Assembly (NCBI GenBank): GCA_951640195.1 | Contig: OX621172.1 | Coordinates: forward strand, 1,364,001-1,428,000 | DNA length: 64,000 nt | Source: Porpolomopsis calyptriformis | Taxonomy: Eukaryota > Basidiomycota > Agaricomycetes > Agaricales > Hygrophoraceae | Reading direction: 5' to 3' | Shown here: positions 53,332 to 63,797 of the stretch, in pieces | Numbering within the stretch: the stretch's first letter is position 1 | How the letters are laid out: every line of letters starts with the position of its first letter | Program-made: the position numbers and the translations under genes | Notes under the pieces: model-generated | Seen by the model: only the letters and a program-made list of their open reading frames with translations | Database searches by the model: none | Told to the model about the DNA's origin: nothing

Positions 53332-53717
53332 TGTTATGTCGGCAGTCGAAACTCAGGTCGCTAGATGTGAAGCACGAAGAGCCCAGCGCATAAGCTGGGG
53401 GTGACAATGTTAAAGAACAAGTCTAGAGGAGATACAAGTGTTCTGTGCACTACTTATATCTACCTGGGCCTGGGCCGTGATTGTGATAACCATGGCGATG
53501 ATCCATGGAACGGCTGACTAATGCGCAGCACCGTATAGCCTCGCGTAGCTACTGCGGAGCACGTCTTCATCAACCAATGGCGTTATCACCTCTAATCTAT
53601 GAGGAGATAAGATAAAAGATTAGATAAGGAGAGATAAGATAAGATAAGATCGAAGATAAGATTAGATAAGACGAAAAAGGAAAGTTGTTGGGACAACAAA
53701 ATGAAGTGACCGTAACA
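53332..53717 (-). repeat. 5' LTR of element B with promoter
   Basis: This 386-bp LTR has a TATA-like GATATAAG at 53453-53460. The RNA start is inferred near 53424, and the U3 GATAAG array is at 53604-53671. TCTTG follows at 53718-53722. Confidence 0.93.
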
Positions 53718-53722
53718 TCTTG

Positions 53723-54586
53723 ACTAGCTGCAGTAGCTGCAACATACTCTGCTTCAGTGGTGGATAGTGCAACTATAGCCTGGAGTCGACTAGACCAACT
53801 GATAGCACCAGTACTGATCTTAACTATATAGCCTCCAGTGGAATGTCCACTATCAGGATTGCCAGCATGGTCAGCATCAGTATAAGTGGTGAATATTTCA
53901 GATGTGTTGGAAAGTGGTGAGTAGGTTAATTTGAAGTCAAGAGAGCCTTTGAGGTAACGGAAGAGATGTTTGATAGCTTTCCAGTGCTGCATACCAGGGT
54001 TCTTGCTGAAGTGGGCTAAGACACCAACAGTATAAGAGATATCTGGTCGGGTAGCTGTGGCCAAGTATATTAATGAACCAACAGCTTGGAGGTATAGGAT
54101 GGACCGCATTTCTTCAATCTCTTTAGAGGAAGTGGGAGACATGGATGTGCTAAGTTTGATGCCAGGATCAAGTGGGGTACCAACTGGGTTGCAATCAGAG
54201 AGGTTAAAGCATTTAAGCAAGTCAAGGATATATTGGCACTAAGATAATGATAAGGAGTGTTCAGAATGATTCCGAGTGATTTCAACACCCAGTAGCTATG
54301 AGGTAGTCCCAAGATCACATAGTTGGAAGTACTTCCTAAGTTCATCCTTGACATGAGCAATCTCTGCAGTAGACTTTGTAGCAATAGTCATATCATTAAT
54401 AAAGACTGGCACTATGATGTGCACATCATCCCTCTTGTAGATCCAGATACTATGTTCACAGGTGATTCTCTTGAAGCCCATCTTCTCAAAGACCTCATTG
54501 AGTTTCTTGTGCCAACACCTGCTAGCCTGCTTTAAGCCATAGATAGATTTGAGCAAGTGCTAGACCCAGTGATTGCCCTTCTCAAC
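53723..54586 (-). pseudogene. Copia reverse transcriptase C-terminal part and start of RNase H
   Basis: The minus reading: LLKSIYGLKQASRCWHKKL, the catalytic strand as PVFINDMTIATKS (family FVDD or YVDD; AAT at plus 54395-54397), then LEVxxITRNHSEHSL-type sequence and LLKCFNLSDCNPVGTPLDPG. MRSILYLQAVGSLIYLATAT, RPDISYTVGVLAHFS, YTDADHAGNPDSGHSTGGY and LSTTEAEYVAATAASQ follow. A stop near 54297 (TAG in 'GTTS-stop-LLG') and one near 54240 break it. Left and right ends are the B and D insertions. Confidence 0.9.
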
Positions 54587-54591
54587 AAAGC

Positions 54592-54991
54592 TGTCACGGT
54601 TGTAATTTTTCTTCTTTCTCTTATCTTATCGTATGCAAACCTATATCTTATCTTGGGATTCCCCACATTCTTTTGTTGGGATTCCCCATTACCTTTCTCT
54701 GGGATTCCCCATCACTCTATCCATATGCAGATACTTTTCATTTCCGTCTATGTTTCAACCCCTTATGATTTGTCATTGATCACGATGACTCACCCTTATC
54801 TTTGACTCATGTTTATGTCGCACTGACTCACACAGATAAGTAGTCAGTATATAAAGAGTACCTCTTGTACGTATCAGACCTTAAGTGTGATTCCTCGTTA
54901 GCTACTCATAACAAGGACTTAGAACCATACCTTCATCTCTTGGGACAGAACACCCGAAGTAAAATGTGTTCTGAACAACCGGTTTATAATA
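54592..54991 (+). repeat. 5' LTR of element D with promoter
   Basis: This 400-bp LTR begins TGTCACGGTTG and ends GGTTTATAATA. Three 'ggattcccca' blocks, CTTATC motifs (54617-54655), TATATAAAGAG at ~54848 and the self-priming segment AAGTGTGATTC at 54883-54893 (one mismatch; the 3' LTR has the matching base). Confidence 0.92.
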
Positions 54992-55003
54992 AGAATCAGA
55001 CTT
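54992..55003 (+). promoter_or_regulatory. Self-priming PBS of element D
   Basis: AGAATCAGACTT directly abuts the 5' LTR. Its reverse complement matches AAGTCTGATTC in the 3' LTR (62347-62357) for 11 nt. That segment is about 33 nt downstream of TATATAAAG. Confidence 0.78.
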
Positions 55004-55048
55004 CCTTCTGGTTCTCTCCCACTTGCTTATCCAAACCATACTCCATCA

Positions 55049-56001
55049 TTGTGGTCATTGACATCACTCCTCTCACTCATACCCACTTTCATCCTGGCTT
55101 CTACTGACAACTCAGACACTGAACAATACGAAGACCCTCTTTTGAGATCAACCTTTTCAGCTACCATCCAAGATCAAGAACCCTCCTTTTCCTCTGATCT
55201 TGAGGAAACATTAGCTGCTCCTACTCCTGCTCCCACCCCTACTCCCCTAGGACTGCGAACTCGATCAAGAACAAGAGAACTTTTCTCTTCGTCTTCAGTT
55301 TTAGCAACAAGACCTATTCATCAAAGAGCTGTCACCCCACCAGGACGATATGGTTCCCTTTACTCCCAACTTTCCTCTGCGACACTAACACCAACACTAA
55401 CAGCTCCAATAACCCCACTACCCACGACATCTACCAATATGTCAGGAACGTCCACCAATGCCCCCACCAACCCCCCTACCATTGATATCACGACCTTAAT
55501 GGCCACCATTTGCCAACTTGAGCAGACTATTGCTCAACAAACCCAGCTGATCACTCAGCTTCAACAACAATAACAACCTCAACCTCCTCAACCTCCTCAA
55601 CCCCCTCAACTGCCCCAACAACCTCCTTTGCCTCAACAACCTGCTCCTCCCCCCATTAAGATTGCAAAACCTGATGAATATGATGGGTCTGCAGCCAAAT
55701 GTCTTGACTTCATCCAGGCTTGTCATCTAGTTCTCGATGACAGCCTGTGGTCCAACAGACAGAAGATTACCTATGTTTTGTTGTTCATGAAGAAAGGCGT
55801 TGCCCAATCATGGGCACAACAGCAGACTCAAGATTTCAATTGCAACCAATGGATCAGAGCCAACTATGAGGATTTTATGGAGTTGATCAAGGATAGCTTT
55901 GGAGACATTGATGCCAAGGTGACAGCGCAGGTCAAGATTCAAAAGGTAACTCAAGGACTTTCAACTGTGGACAATTATAATGTACAATTTGGAGCTCTCG
56001 C
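55049..56001 (+). pseudogene. gag: Gag of element D, N-terminal part before the insertion
   Basis: Reading: STDNSDTEQYEDPLLRSTFS, LGLRTRSRTRELFSSSSVL, RAVTPPGRYGSLYSQLSS, then LMATICQLEQTIAQQTQLI and a Gln run. A TAA (CAA-type) follows at 55571-55573 and a (PQ)n stretch leads into IKIAKPDEYDGSAAKCLDF, LLFMKKGVAQSWAQQQTQD, a capsid-like helix region. No ATG precedes the first recognisable part, so the start is probably mutated. The frame is cut at 56001 by a 1-kb insertion. Confidence 0.8.
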
Positions 56002-57024
56002 GGTATCAGGTGAAATATAAATACTTCACTTCTAGAACTACTGGAGTTATACGTCAATCAAGTAAGTCCTAGTTGTTCAGGGGAGATGTGGATTGATTGA
56101 GTAATGAACACTTCCTCCTTTGATAGGGCTTGAGTAATCCTTGGCTAGGATGTACAGATGGGCAGGCTATCCAAACTCAATGGATAGTATTGACTAGGAG
56201 AACAAGAATGAAGTCAATGGCTGACTTAGAAGAATACGTATCACAGTGAGGTCTCTCCAATAAGGACTGAGACTTAGAGAATGTGATGAATAAGCAGGGG
56301 CTGAGGTAAGATAAGATAGTCCTCAGTGGCTATCTTCAACTTACAGAAATACATCAAGGGGTGATTCCTAAGTTGGTTCTCAACGTAAGAGGGCTTAGGC
56401 GAAATCACACAGGGTATAAGCTTAATAGACTAGATTAGATTGGATGTATTGACTACAGACAAGTAGTATCAATAAGGGATAGCACTAGGTACTGAGTCTG
56501 GGTAGTGAGTTCAAGGGAAGAGGGGGAGGAGGGATAAAGTGGGGTAAAAGTGAACTGGAAGTGGAGTGAACTCCTCACTGGTGAACAGGGGGCCCTTTAT
56601 ATATGTTTGAGAACAATGGGCAATGAGAACAATAGGAAATAAGAACAATGGATAAAAGAACAATGAGGAGTTTGAATTGTGACTCACTCTGAGTCAGACA
56701 ATGAGGAGAACAATGGAGGAGATTAATATGTGTCATAGTGACTCAGAGAACAATGGAGTGATGACAGAACAATAGACAAATGGGATGTGTCATTCTGACT
56801 CAGAGAACAATAGGGAAGAATGCTATTGTCCATAATAAGATAGCATAGGTAAAGACAGTAGTGTATCTTATCTGAGATAAGATAATATGTGAGGGACAGT
56901 GATATCTTATCTAAGATAAGATAAGATAAGATAAGATGAAGGATATTTGAGCTATGGATGCTACTTGCTGAATGCATGATCTTTGGTTAAGTTTGATACC
57001 AAATCAGTTTGGGATCATGACAGT
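56002..57024. mobile_element. Noncoding ~1-kb insertion in element D gag
   Basis: This is absent from element F, which reads straight from 'gctctcgc' into 'gatgaaac'. It contains GGTATCA at its left edge (56002-56008) and the inverse TGATACC at 56994-57000. There are many 'gaacaatg(g)' words (56610-56820) and a GATAAG array (56896-56937). No coding frame. It may be a short non-autonomous element or a solo LTR. I could not define a target duplication. Confidence 0.6.
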
Positions 57025-57655
57025 GGATGAAACTGGTTTCAACGATGACGCCCTCAAAGTTTTTTACCGAAACGGCCTCAACCCTGGGATCCTCGAAAAA
57101 ATCTATGCCCTCGATCCCATCCCCACCACCCTTAATGCTTGGAAGAGAAAAGCTTCTACCTTTAACTAACAATGTCTTGAACTCGCACTTGAGCATCATG
57201 CCGCTCCCTGGAGCAACTACTATACTCCCAGGGAGACTGTGGCTTGACTGGCAACTCGAACTCCCTCCTCTGCTCCTATCAAACAGGAGACAACTTCCTC
57301 TTCATCAATATCATGAGTTCCGTGAGGCAACTGCTATCGCTGCAGAGAACCAGGTCATTGGGCGAACAAGTGTCCAAATCCCCCTCTCGCCTCTTCTTCA
57401 TCAGCGCGCCCATCGAGTAGTACCCCTGCCAGACGACGAGGAAGACCAAACACAGGGTGAGGTTGAGGACGAAACATACAAGGTATCAAGATGGAATGAG
57501 TCAACGAGGTGGCTTCCCTGGCTACTATGGAGGAAGCTATTTGAATGGTGGACAACTGCAGGATCGATCGCTAGCCGAAAGAGAGAAAAGCTCAGCTCAT
57601 CAAGGAACTGAAAGAACAGGGTTTTTAGAGAGTCCGAACATTTTGCCTGCTGTTA
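57025..57655 (+). pseudogene. gag: Gag of element D, C-terminal part with zinc knuckle
   Basis: Continues the interrupted frame: DETGFNDDALKVFYRNGLNP, GILEKIYALDPIPTTLNAWK, then stops (TAA after KASTFN, TGA after RETVA). A zinc knuckle CYRCREPGHWANKC follows (CX2CX4HX4C, ~57328-57370). F has the same segment at 7990-8340. A Gly/Arg-rich tail and the start of protease follow. Confidence 0.8.
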
Positions 57656-60600
57656 CGGACATACCTACTCAAGAATGTACCATCACCCCATGCAATCTAT
57701 TTCGAATTCTTGGTGCTCTTGAAGAAGGCAATCTCAGACTCATTTTGGACATTTGGATTGAAGCTACCGACACTGGTCGACATGTTCCGGCCACTGCTCT
57801 GGTTGATAGTGGAGCCTCTGGAAATTTTGTGGACGAATCTTTCGCAACTCGCCACAATTTTGCTCTAACATAATTGGAAACTCCAATCCCCATATGGAAT
57901 GCCAATGGATCTGAAAACCAAGGTGGACCCATCGAGAATGATATTGATATTTGGTTAGAGGCTCCTGGAGGACACAATGAATGGATCCGATTGGAAGTGA
58001 CCGATCTCGGATCTAAGACAGATATTATCCTCGACTTCCCATGGCTCAAAAAGCACAACCCCAACATCAATTGGAAAGAGGCAACACTGGCTCTAGATAG
58101 CAAAGAGATCCTCCATTGATGGATAGTCGGCAATGTGGAGTCACTGGGAATGGAATTGGTCATGCTGGCTATGAATCAATGTGTATCGAAGTCGGATGAA
58201 TCCCGAGCCAGCATGGTGGAAGAAGATATGCGAAAGTTTGTACTAAAGGTATATTGGAAAGATTACTCTAGCATCTTTGCCAAGGAATCCTTTGACTGCC
58301 TTCTACCGCATTTGGAATTTGACCATGCTATAGAACTGGACGAAACCTTCAAACCAGTCAAAGGCACAAAATATGCAATGTCCCCTCTTGAGATGGATCA
58401 TTTATACAAGTTCATCGATGAAAACCTGTCTACTGGATGAATACGAACTTCCAAGTCAAAACAAGTTTCTCCATTCTTCTTTGGGAAGAAAGCTGAAGAA
58501 GTGAATGCTAAAGGTAAAAGCGCTAGCTTACACCTAATCAAAGATTATCGCTACCTCAATGAACACACGGTCCCTGACCACTATCCCCTCCCCCTCCTTC
58601 ACCAAATCCTCTAACAACTGAAACTCTTAACAGCATCCCTGTTTACGGTTATGGATATCTGATGGGGATTCAACAACATCAGGATCAAGGAAGGCGATGA
58701 ATGGAAAGCTGCATTCATTACTGAAGCAGGCACCTTTGAACCCACCATAATGTTCTTTGGTTTACGAAACTCCCCAGCCACCTTTCAACAAATGATCGAC
58801 ATGAGATTCAAAGAAGTCCTGGACTCTGGAAATGTTTTCATCTATATTGATGATGTATTTGTTTGTGGAGACGATTTACAGGAATTGCAATACTGGACCT
58901 TCAAAACTCTGGATATCATGAAGAAATACGGACTCTCATGTAAACCTGTCAAATGCCAGTTCGAGAAGGAAGAAGTTATTTATCTTGGAGTAGTCCTTTC
59001 CAAAGAACGGATCACCACTAATCCAAAGAAAGTTGACACTATCATGTCTTAGCCTATTCCAGAAATGGTGAAACAACTCCAATCCTTCTTGGGCAGTGCG
59101 AACTTTTGGCGTAGGTATATCAAAGGTTTCTCCAAGGTCACCACCCCTCTCTACAAACTCTTGCACAATGAAACTGTGTGGGAATGGACCCCTCAAAGAC
59201 AAGAAGCCTTTGACAACATCAAGTCCCTCTTGACGAACACACCCATCCTTCATATTCCTGATCGCGATCTCCCCTATTGTCTAGAAACTGATGCCTCTAT
59301 CATCAGGATCACAGGAATACTCTCCCAGCTTCACAATGGACACTAGAAACCTGTTGGCTATCACTCAAGATCCACTTCCCCTGCTGAAAATAACTACCCG
59401 ACTCACAACCTAGAGCTCCTGGCGATCATTGATTCTTTCAAATAATGGCGCTACCTCCTTGAAGGAGCGAGACATGATATTCTCATCAGGACAGACAGTT
59501 TGGCCTTACAATACTTCTCTAAGAATCTTTATTTTTCGAATTGTCAAACTCGTTGGCCTGAGTATCTGTCTAGGTTCAGGTTGAAAATCAAGTACATTCC
59601 AGGGAGGAAGAATAAAGCTGACAGCCTGTCTAGATGCCCAGATTACTTGCCCAGTGTCGAAGCCGATGTAGAGAACGAAGTTCTAATAGCGCGCGACAGA
59701 TGGATTAATTCAATTGTCAAGTTGTCAAACCCAAGTTTTCTTTCTAGGTTATGCTTCAAAATCCCACTCCCACAAAAGATCCAAGATAAACTCAAGGATG
59801 CCTCACTCACTTGGACCCAAGCAGATGGGCTTGTACGTGATGTTGAAGGTTGGATAGTAGTGCTGGAGGAAGTATCTTTGCGCACAGACATTATATAACT
59901 GTCCCACGCCTACCCCCACACTGGTCATCCTGGCATTGAGAAGACGAAAGAACTTGTTCTTCATAACTTTACCTAGGATGGTGCCCCACAAGACATCACC
60001 AATTACATTCGATCCTACCCTGCTTGTCAACAAAACAAGAATTTCCCTTCGAAGCCATCAGGATTACTCCAACCCATACCCCCTTCTAGGGAACCATGGA
60101 AAGAGATTACTGTCGATCTTATCATCGAACTCCCCAAATCACAAGGCTACAATGCTGTAATGGTCATTGTCAATTGTTTCACTAAACAAGCCCATTTCAT
60201 CCTGACAACCTCCAATCTCTCATCAGAAGGTGCTGTGAAACTCTTTCGGAATCACATCTGGAAACATCACAGATGGCCCCAAAAGGTTATATCTGATCGT
60301 GGAGTACAATTCGCGTCGAAATTCACAGAAGCCCTCAATAACTCCCTAGAATCATCTCCGGTCTCTCCACTGCATACCATCCCGAAACAGATGGTCAAAT
60401 GGAATGTACCAATCAGGAACTCGAAGTCTATCTACGTTTCTACACTAACTTTATGTAGGATGACTGGTCAGAGTGGCTTGCTTCTGCGGAATTTGCCTAC
60501 AACAATCGACAACACTCTGCAACTTCACAATCACCATTCTATATGGAATACAGATGTCATCCCCACCTCCCCATGACTATTCTGGATCAAAGCAATGTAC

Positions 60601-61166
60601 CCGCAGCCAACACCTTTCATGAATGCCTCACACATGCGCAGCAAAACGCTAAACAATCTTTGCTGAAGACAATGGAATCGATGAAGAAATACGCTGATCG
60701 CAAACGGAAACTCTCACCCTCCTATGAAGAAGGAGATCTGGTTTGGTTGGACACCAAAAATATCAAGATGACACGACCCTTGAAGAAACTTGACAATCAA
60801 CAGACCGGACCATTCAAGGTCTTGAAAAAGATATTGGACCTTGCTTATCTGATCGACATCCCCAGAACATGGAGACTACACCCAGTCTTTCACGTTTCAC
60901 TCCTGAGACCCAACGTCGGAAATAAATCGCTCCACCCTGATGTCATCAACACATCACAACCCCCTCCTGATCTGATTGAAAATGAAGAAGAATATGAGGT
61001 CGAATCTATATTGCAACATTCCAGAGCTAAACGACGACGAAAATACTTGGTCAAATGGAAAGGCTATCTGATCGAAGAAGCCACTTGGGAAGATCGATCG
61101 AACATTTTACGACATGCCAAGGAAATTGTGAAGATGTACGAAGACTCAATTCAAATGGCAACTTGA
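57656..61166 (+). pseudogene. pol: Pol polyprotein of element D (PR-RT-RNaseH-IN-chromodomain)
   Basis: Protease with DSG in ATALVDSGASGNFVDE (~57800). RT with LIKDYRYLNEHTVPDHYPLP and catalytic FIYIDDVFV (~58850). RNase H (ETDASIIRITGILSQ, HNLELLAIIDSFK). Integrase zinc finger HAYPHTGHPGIEK...CQQNK, core D in TVDLII and D in ISDRG, E in NQELEVYV read after a frameshift at ~60350. A GDLVWLDTKNIK domain and a clean chromodomain follow (YEVESILQHSRAKRRRKYLV). About eight stops plus the frameshift inactivate it. The chromodomain end lies at TGA 61164-61166. Confidence 0.9.
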
Positions 61167-61281
61167 TTCTATTCATTCGTTTGTCATCATCCCGTCTGCC
61201 AAGAATTGACCTCTATTTTTAGAACTATTCCTTATAAACTACAAAGACATCTCCACTCTCCTTCATGACAATAACTTCATC

Positions 61282-62013
61282 ATGCCCGCAACACGATCCA
61301 CACGATCCCCCTCCCCTCAAGTTGCTATCCGATGAGCTGGATGAACCTCTCTGTCCCACCTCCGATCCCCTACCCCTGGTCCCTCCACCACTGCTTCCTC
61401 CCCTCGACAACTATATCAATAAGCTTGCGCCTGTGTGGAAGATTTCTTCGTAGGATGAACCCCTCCCCCTGAAGATCCCACTGTCACCATCTCCCACCTC
61501 ACAGTCCACAGCAATAGTGTCAGCAATTGGAATTGAGAGCTCCATCAAGAACACGACACCTTACAAGCCGAGAACAAGTTATTGCGAGAGAGAATCGCAT
61601 ATTGGAAAAACCATTGGGATGAAGGTGAACTCAAGCTTTGGGAGCTCCAGCGACAGAAGAAGCGAACATGGGTAGACTGTTACGATGTCACCACCTGCGC
61701 CATCATCGTCAAGCTCGTGGAAGAGAGTCGTTGAGCCAAACAGCTCACCAGGGAAGATTTCCTTCAGTCTCAGCGAGACCTCACAACAAGGGAGATATTG
61801 ATCGAATATGGAAGATCAGTTGAGCATCCTATTGATCTCGATTTGGAATACCCAGATGACAATGACGACATCACGACAGTCCGAGCCCCCTCCCCTGTCG
61901 AAGCAACTTCAGAAGTCGAACTCATTGCTTCCCCCTCAGTAGCCGTCAAGGCTCCTGCCACCAAGGAAATCCCGACTCAGGCCTCAGAGAATGAAACGAC
62001 CGACACCACCTAA
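61282..62013 (+). pseudogene. Accessory ORF3 of element D (coiled-coil protein)
   Basis: A continuous frame (244 codons including internal stops) runs from ATG at 61282 to TAA. It starts MPATRSTRSPSPQVAIR, then a Pro/Ser-rich part. After ISHLTVHSNSVS comes a likely coiled coil (ELHQEHDTLQAENKLLRERI), WDEGELKLWELQRQKKRTW, VDCYDVTTCAIIV, then IEYGRSVEHPIDLDLEYPDD and an acidic tail. Stops are mainly TGA at Arg-type positions; E has CGA at the 'NRELC' site where D has TGA. The frame is conserved in E and at 37013-37600. The family is unknown. Confidence 0.7.
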
Positions 62014-62054
62014 GTCTGAAATTCGGGATGAATTTCCTTTGAAGCCGAGGTGTA

Positions 62055-62455
62055 TGTTACGGTTGTAATTTTTCTTCTTTCTCTTATCTTATCATATGCA
62101 AAACCTATATCTTATCTTGGGATTCCCCACATTCTTTCGTTGGGATTCCCCATTACCTTTCTCCAGGATTCCCCATCACTCTATCCATATGCAGATACTT
62201 TTCATTTCCATCTATGTTTCAACCCCTTATAATTTGTCATTGATCACGATGACTCACCCTGATCTTTGACTCATGTTTATGTTGCACTAACTTACACAGA
62301 TAAGTAGTCAGTATATAAAGAGTACCTCTTGTATGTATCAGACCTTAAGTCTGATTCCTCATTAGCTACTCATAACAAGGACTTAGAACTATACCTTCAT
62401 CTCTTAGGACAGAACACCTGAAGTAAAACGCATTCTAAACAACTGGTTTATAACA
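62055..62455 (+). repeat. 3' LTR of element D
   Basis: This 401-bp LTR begins TGTTACGGTTG and ends GGTTTATAACA. It differs from the 5' LTR by mostly C/T and G/A changes, a 1-bp indel and two transversions. AAAGC follows at 62456-62460. Confidence 0.93.
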
Positions 62456-62460
62456 AAAGC

Positions 62461-63592
62461 CTTCTGGCTGGCGCATATAGACCTCTTCTTCAAGTTCACC
62501 ATTGAGGTAAGCTGAAGAGATATCAAGACTTTCTAATTCAAGGTCTTCAAGTGCAGCCAATGCCAGGATAGCTCAGAGTCAAGCCCACTTTGGAGTAGGA
62601 GCAAAGGTCTCAGTAAAGTCAAATCCAGGTCTCTAGGCAAATCCTTGGGCTACCACTCTACCTCTATAGCGCTCAATGGATCCATCAGCTTTCCTTTTGA
62701 CCTTGAACACCCATCGGCTGCCAATAGCTTTGCAGCCAGGTGGGAGTTGTACAAGCTCAAAGGTGCCATTTTCAATAAGTTGTTGGATCTCATATAAAGC
62801 AGCCTTGTGCCATTCTTCCTTCTCTTCAGGGGAGCGCTGCATTGCCTCATAGTATGTGTTAGGTTCACCATCATGAGTAGCTGTCTTAAATGCATGCTGA
62901 GAAGAGTTGAAAGCATACTCCACTGCTTGGTCAAGAGTAAGGTAATCGGTCTCTTGACCACTGCACAGATACTCAAATCCAGATTGGATGGCATCTAGAT
63001 ACTCAAGTTTACCATCACTAGGGTCTCTAAGCAGAAGTTCATTATAACTGCTAGACTTATTGACTGGAGATAATAGAGGTGAATGCATTTGGTGAGAAGC
63101 AGGAGGTGACATTGCAAGTGGGTCAGGAGTAGAAGCAGGTGGAGAAGCACTATTTGGAGTTAGAGAGGGAGTTGATTGGGGAGGCACAGAGGATTGACGA
63201 CTAAGTAGAGTCTCATTAAGGGAGCCTTGAGGACGACTGGCATGAGGAGGGTTTTAACGTCTTGAAGGTCCAGGTGGATTAGGGGCAGGTGCCTGATGTG
63301 AAGAAGGAACTGGGATAGCAGGGGTAGATTGGGACCAGGTATAGGTGCAATTTGTAGTAAAGGTAGTACTGGATGTGGTACTGTATCATCACTATGGTCA
63401 TCATCTCCCCCTTGATCCAGCACCACTACAGATGGTTCAGAGGGTGCAGAGTGACCAGGTAATATGGAAGGGGAAGAGACTAGATTGATAGCCACTGTAA
63501 GAGTTACCTAGGAAGCACCTTTCATCAAACACAGCATAACTGCTGATAATGATCTTCTTAGCTACTGGGTCCCAGAATTTCCATGCTTTCAC
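62461..63592 (-). pseudogene. Copia integrase-RT linker and reverse transcriptase N-terminal part
   Basis: From the right: VKAWKFWDPVAKKIIISSYA and VFDERCFLGNS (end of integrase). A frameshift near 63510 follows, then the linker (VVVLDQGGDDDHSDDTVPHP), then RT: YYEAMQRSPEEKEEWHKAAL, GTFELVQLPPGCKAIGSRWV, FKVKRKADGSIERYRGRVVA. Beyond the stop at 62633 the reading continues with PGFDFTETFAP-type sequence, LDISSAYLNGELEEEVYMR and QPEGF, up to the D insertion. Stops and the frameshift prevent expression. Confidence 0.88.
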
Positions 63593-63597
63593 ACTAT

Positions 63598-63792
63598 TAT
63601 CAAGGCTGGAAGCTACTGCCTTAAGAACCACACCTGGTGTCAAGCTTCACTGTCAATACTAAGGAGCAGTGAGCTTGACACCAGAGACTTTGGACGCATT
63701 TTTGACCAAATAAGAACAAACAAATCAGCCACAACTTCGGACTAGTACAAACCAGTACTACTCTATGCAGAGGAGATCATCACATCCTAACA
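63598..63792 (-). repeat. Solo copia LTR inserted in the copia integrase gene
   Basis: On the minus strand it begins TGTTAGGATGTGATGATC. It matches the copia 3' LTR at 45860-46110 without that copy's internal duplication. It separates CIFVGYPDG from VKAWKFWDP of the integrase. Flanks ACTAT (63593-63597) and ACCAT (63793-63797) suggest a 5-bp duplicate with one C/T change. The left border is uncertain. Confidence 0.7.
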
Positions 63793-63797
63793 ACCAT

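Larger units (their letters stand above)
46429..53717 (-). mobile_element. Complete Ty3/gypsy chromodomain element B with TSD TCTTG
   Basis: Two 386-bp LTRs and TCTTG duplicates at 46424-46428 and 53718-53722. It sits in the copia RNase H gene. The layout matches A: PBS, ORF0 (intact), gag, pol, polypurine tract. Five TGA codons at arginine positions break gag and pol, and I noticed no frameshift. LTRs differ at eight sites, all transitions and seven attributable to CpG. This is probably the youngest or least damaged Ty3 copy together with A. Confidence 0.95.
54592..62455 (+). mobile_element. Complete Ty3/gypsy chromodomain element D with TSD AAAGC
   Basis: LTRs at 54592-54991 and 62055-62455, AAAGC at 54587-54591 and 62456-62460. 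Order: LTR, self-priming PBS, gag (with a ~1-kb foreign insertion), pol, accessory ORF3, LTR. It sits in the copia RT gene. It carries more damage than A and B (stops, a frameshift, LTR divergence of roughly 7% with two transversions), so it is older. E and F are relatives. Confidence 0.95.

Noticed and set aside
56723..56977. Minus-strand frame in the D gag insertion
   Set aside because: A Ser/Leu/Tyr-rich reading of short repeats and the GATAAG run; no sign of a protein family.
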